A stretch of 64,000 nt of DNA from Nothopassalora personata (Eukaryota; Ascomycota; Dothideomycetes; Mycosphaerellales; Mycosphaerellaceae). This document shows, piece by piece, positions 61,201 to 64,000 of the stretch (positions are counted from its first letter, which is position 1; each line of letters begins with the position of its first letter). Location: positions 1,364,001-1,428,000 of the forward strand of contig CM066291.1 of assembly GCA_033816765.1 (NCBI GenBank), in the 5' to 3' direction. Under the pieces are notes generated by a model, which worked only from the letters and a program-made list of their open reading frames with translations, made no database searches and was not told where the DNA came from. The position numbers and the translations under genes were made by a program.

Positions 61201-61710
61201 GCCTCCTTTTCACCCAGTCGGAAGCTCTCATATACCGGCCAGGAGACAACACCTCCCGGCATTCTGCTCCAGCACCACTTCATGATGCTGCACAGAACAA
61301 CGGAGTCTGTAAGACGAAGTTCCTGCTTCAACGACTCGCCCTTGTATTGTGAGGATCGCTCGGCGTTCGATTTGTAGTAGTTGTGAATAAAGGTGCGTCC
61401 GCCTGCCGGGTCTGAGTCTGGTCGAAATGGCAAAAGAAAGAATGGCGCATCAAGTGCCTCCGCTGCATGGTCGTTAGCTTGAGATCATTATCTCACGTGT
61501 TGAACTCAGCATACCTCGCGACTTCATCTCGGCAGTGCATAGATGCACCAGCTCCTGCACCTCCTCAGGCACAATGACTGTGCTTTCCCATCGCGACTGG
61601 TAGCCTCGAGGTCGCGGCGCCTCCAGGCTGCCATTGGCAGTGTCCCCGAGGTTCTTGCCCTTGGATGCCGGCTGTGCTCCCTTGTTCTTAAACCGAGAGA
61701 AGAGCGGCAT
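58219..61710 (-). CDS. MSB1: Msb1-domain (DUF1708) cell-polarity protein
   Basis: Three exons: 61710-61515, 61462-58355, 58301-58219. They sum to 3387 nt and give 1128 aa. Donors GTATGC and GTAAGT; acceptors CAG and TAG. The N-terminus is MPLFSRFKNKG. The Msb1 domain runs about 45-450, with VPEEVQELVHLCTAEMKSRA joined across intron 1 to ALDAPFFLLPFRPDSDP, then RTFIHNYY, LRLTDSVVLCSIMKWCWSRMPGGVVSW and AAHGKNNGLTGRKVSRLAGWWAF. The rest is disordered, rich in A, P, S and K, with basic KKMFGKKKDAPA and RRLSLRRKKH patches. The short last exon adds a helix (ESRVARIKARVAELTGNM). The yeast homologue acts with Cdc42, Bem1 and Rho1/Pkc1 in bud growth; a role at hyphal tips and septa is inferred. Domain order and length fit filamentous fungi. 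Confidence 0.93.
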
Positions 61711-63321
61711 CTTTGCTTGTGACTACACCTCCTCGGCGTGCAGGCTGTTTCGTGTTCTGGTGTGATTATGGACGCTGGTGGCCTGATGGAGTATGTACGT
61801 AGGCCTGACACAGACGACCCAGCGATTAGGCGGCTATCTATGCTGTATCCGCGTGCAAAAGCAGGAAGGAAGGCCGTGTGGTCGTCTGGCGCGAGGATGT
61901 AACGTGGAAGATGCGGGCTCGAGTGTCGGCGCGTGGGAAAGGTCGCGTCGTCGCCAGGGTTTGGACGCAGTGAATGCAGCCAATAGACTATTGCTCAGCA
62001 ATTCGAAAAGGCATTAGGGGGAGGAAGGAAAGGAGCAGACGGCAGTCTGTAAAAGATGCATTGTCCCGCAGACATAGGGCAAAAAAGAGCGTGAGGTGGT
62101 GGGTGGGTACCGTAGATGCCCCTTGAAGTTGGACGTGAACTAGCTCGTCGCCCGAACACAGAGGGAGCAGGAACAAACAGGGGTCCGCCCACTCGGAACT
62201 GTTCCTTCCTGACATGGACATCATCTACTTCTGCATCTTGTCTACGCTTGTTCCAACATTTCCACGTCGTTGCGGCTTGCGACGTCACCGGATGCTCACG
62301 TCGTATGTATGCATCGCACTGCGCCCGCCAGCTGCAGCAAGCACGCCAGATCCTGGGATATAAATACAACGTGTGTGCTGGCGACTCGCTAATAAAAGCA
62401 TAATAAAGTCGCTTAATCCCGTTCAAGGTTATGGCGCGGGGCCCCATTTCAGGTGCACGCTCCTCTCTTCACCTCATCTGGGATCGTAGAATATCGAGAG
62501 CAACACATAGCCCGTCACCAGCCCATCGTGACATCGGCACTCAGAGACACTACAGGCGCCTCCCAAGCCCGAGCTCGTCCCCAAAAGATGGATTTAGACA
62601 GCGCCAGCACTTCCCCAGCGCATGAACTCCGGTGTTTTGTCATGAAGCCTCCGCCACTCTCACGTAGATTGCCCGCCGCTTCGAATATGCTCTCACCAGC
62701 CGCGACGTCTCCATAGACTCTCTGGCGTGGGACGTCCCGAGGTTGGTCGCCATCTTCCCAGCATGGACCCTCAGAATAGTGAGCATGACCCCCCTTCTGT
62801 GCAGGAGCTTCCTGGTTCCGCAGAAGTGTTCATGCATGTAGTAGAGACCACAGGTGCGCCACCTGCTATCACGAAGGAAGGCGTCGGTATCCTCGACATT
62901 CACAGGACCAAAGACGGCAGCTGGCTTGTCGTGAGTGCATAAAAGTGCTGCCGGACTGGACATGGTGGCGACAGGGGCGTCATGAACCCAATTGTCGGTG
63001 AATCGCTATGGACGACTCCGACGTACTCAGGCTACACAGCGCTGTCGTCCAAGACATGATGATGTTCGAGCCGACGCGACTTGAGGCTCAACAAAAGGGT
63101 CAAACAACGCGACGTGATTTTTGTTGACGTCACCATACATCATTGATATGTTCGATCACGATGCAGGTACGATCGACTTGCTCGAGCACAAGCACTACAT
63201 GTATCGTCTTTTCCCGCCAGTGGCGCATCGAAGAATAGCCCATCAATTCTATCGACCTCTCATCACAGCTCAGGTAATCACTCCACAGCCTGCAGCTCCT
63301 TTCCATCGAACATCCGTCAAA
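61711..63321. other. About 1.6 kb divergent intergenic region
   Basis: Upstream regions of the MSB1-like gene (-) and the DUF3140 gene (+). A C/T-poor, G-rich stretch lies at 61840-61970 and several CCACC-type words near 62090-62110. The frames found are short. A frame from 63121 reaches the start of the DUF3140 gene in register but has no family features, so the downstream ATG is preferred. Confidence 0.4.
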
Positions 63322-63839
63322 ATGGTCAAGGACAATGATACTGTGATCGAGTGAGCACGAACGTATCCTAAGACCTCGGAACGACTACTGACATTTGTGT
63401 CCAGAGAGTGGAACGAACTCGTCAACATGTCCGCAGATGAGTTGAAAGAATGGCTGGGAAAGGACGAGTCCGCCGGAGCAGGCTGGAGCAAGGACGACGG
63501 CTCTGGAGAGACTATTGGCCACGAGAGGTATTTCTCCCACGTCGAAGTTTGAAGTTCTTTACTGATCAATTCCATAGCGGACGCAAAATCATCAAGATCT
63601 TGGAAAAGAACCCAAGCAAGGACTCAAGCAAGTACGACGACGAGGACTTGCAGCATATGCGTAAAGTCGTCTCCTACTGCAAGCGTCACCTCGCACAGGA
63701 GGAGAAGGCGAAGCAGAATCCTGATAGTAAGAGTGCGAAGAGTTTGAAGAATTGGGGTGAGTTGTATTGTGATGTTGTGAGTTGTGTGTGAAAAGTGTCG
63801 CTAATACAGTCTATAGGACATGATCCTCAGAAGTCGTAG
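63322..63839 (+). CDS. DUF3140 family small protein
   Basis: Four exons: 63322-63350, 63405-63527, 63578-63756, 63817-63839. They sum to 354 nt and give 117 aa. Introns are 50-60 bp with GTGAGC, GTATTT and GTGAGT donors and CAG, TAG and TAG acceptors. The protein reads EEWNELVNMSADELKEWLGK, then SAGAGWSKDDGSGETIGHESG, then KYDDEDLQHMRKVVSYCKRHL, ending GHDPQKS. This is the whole DUF3140 domain, often annotated as a DNA-binding protein without experimental support known to me. It is highly charged, helical, with no signal peptide. The upstream in-frame extension to 63121 is judged non-coding. Confidence 0.92.
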
Positions 63840-64000
63840 CTTCCATGCGGCATAGGGTATACACATCACGATTTGTATGCATTGGGCTGTGTCAAAATGT
63901 ACCATGGTATTCAATTTCCGTCCACATTATCGCTTTAATACTCCTCATCTCGCACAGCAGCCACCAAGACCCGAATTCCATCCTTCGGCACGAGAATTGC

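Noticed and set aside
63121..63321. N-terminal extension of the DUF3140 gene
   Set aside because: The in-frame upstream stretch has no family resemblance, and the ATG at 63322 gives the typical family start MVKDN with exons summing to full codons.

Overview
The window is nuclear DNA of a filamentous ascomycete (Pezizomycotina; a Dothideomycete is my best guess, not proven). Host genes carry short introns (about 47-58 bp) with GTRNGT donors. Typical fungal families are present: a Msb1 domain protein, a Yip1 domain protein, a sedolisin and a DUF3140 protein. Large blocks look like old products of repeat-induced point mutation (RIP): TpA-rich, poor in CpA/TpG, and full of stops.

Layout. 1-2283 (-) is an uninterrupted reading frame of at least 761 codons that runs off the left edge. 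2885-9564 (-) holds the gag-protease and RT-RNase H-integrase frames of a Ty3/Gypsy element (A). Three copies of a 26-bp palindrome sit around these three frames. 10740-27750 is a nested transposon block. An old RIP-mutated Ty1/Copia element (E, 13240-27750, TSD TAACT) is split by a fresh 7.4-kb chromodomain Gypsy element (C, 13565-20932, TSD CTACG). A fresh 2.4-kb gag-only relative of C (B, 10740-13139, TSD CGTAC) lies just outside. B and C each carry, antisense next to the 3' LTR, a 186-codon frame for a Gal4-type Zn2Cys6-like cysteine pattern plus coiled coil. This is the most striking signal in the window.

27.8-64 kb is mostly host DNA. It holds a CUZ1-like AN1 zinc-finger gene (-), a 1345-aa mitochondrial-type coiled-coil protein (+), a YIP4-like Golgi protein (-), a TPR-like remnant and a folylpolyglutamate synthase family gene (+, 5 exons). 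It then holds a Ty1/Copia derivative lacking reverse transcriptase (D, 43154-46842, TSD GACCA) inserted into an open frame, a dienelactone hydrolase family gene (-) with a doubtful splice site, a secreted sedolisin (+, 3 exons), a coiled-coil hypothetical protein (+), an MFS transporter remnant (-), a small RIP islet, an F-box-like remnant (-), an MSB1-like polarity gene (-, 3 exons) and a DUF3140 gene (+, 4 exons).

The host genes do not form an obvious pathway or cluster. The right half reads as ordinary housekeeping genes mixed with decayed accessory genes. The left half is a transposon nest in which RIP-damaged elements have been invaded by unmutated ones. Exon boundaries were worked out by hand from splice signals and reading frame. 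Where all exons add to a multiple of three this is stated, and it is the main check on those models.
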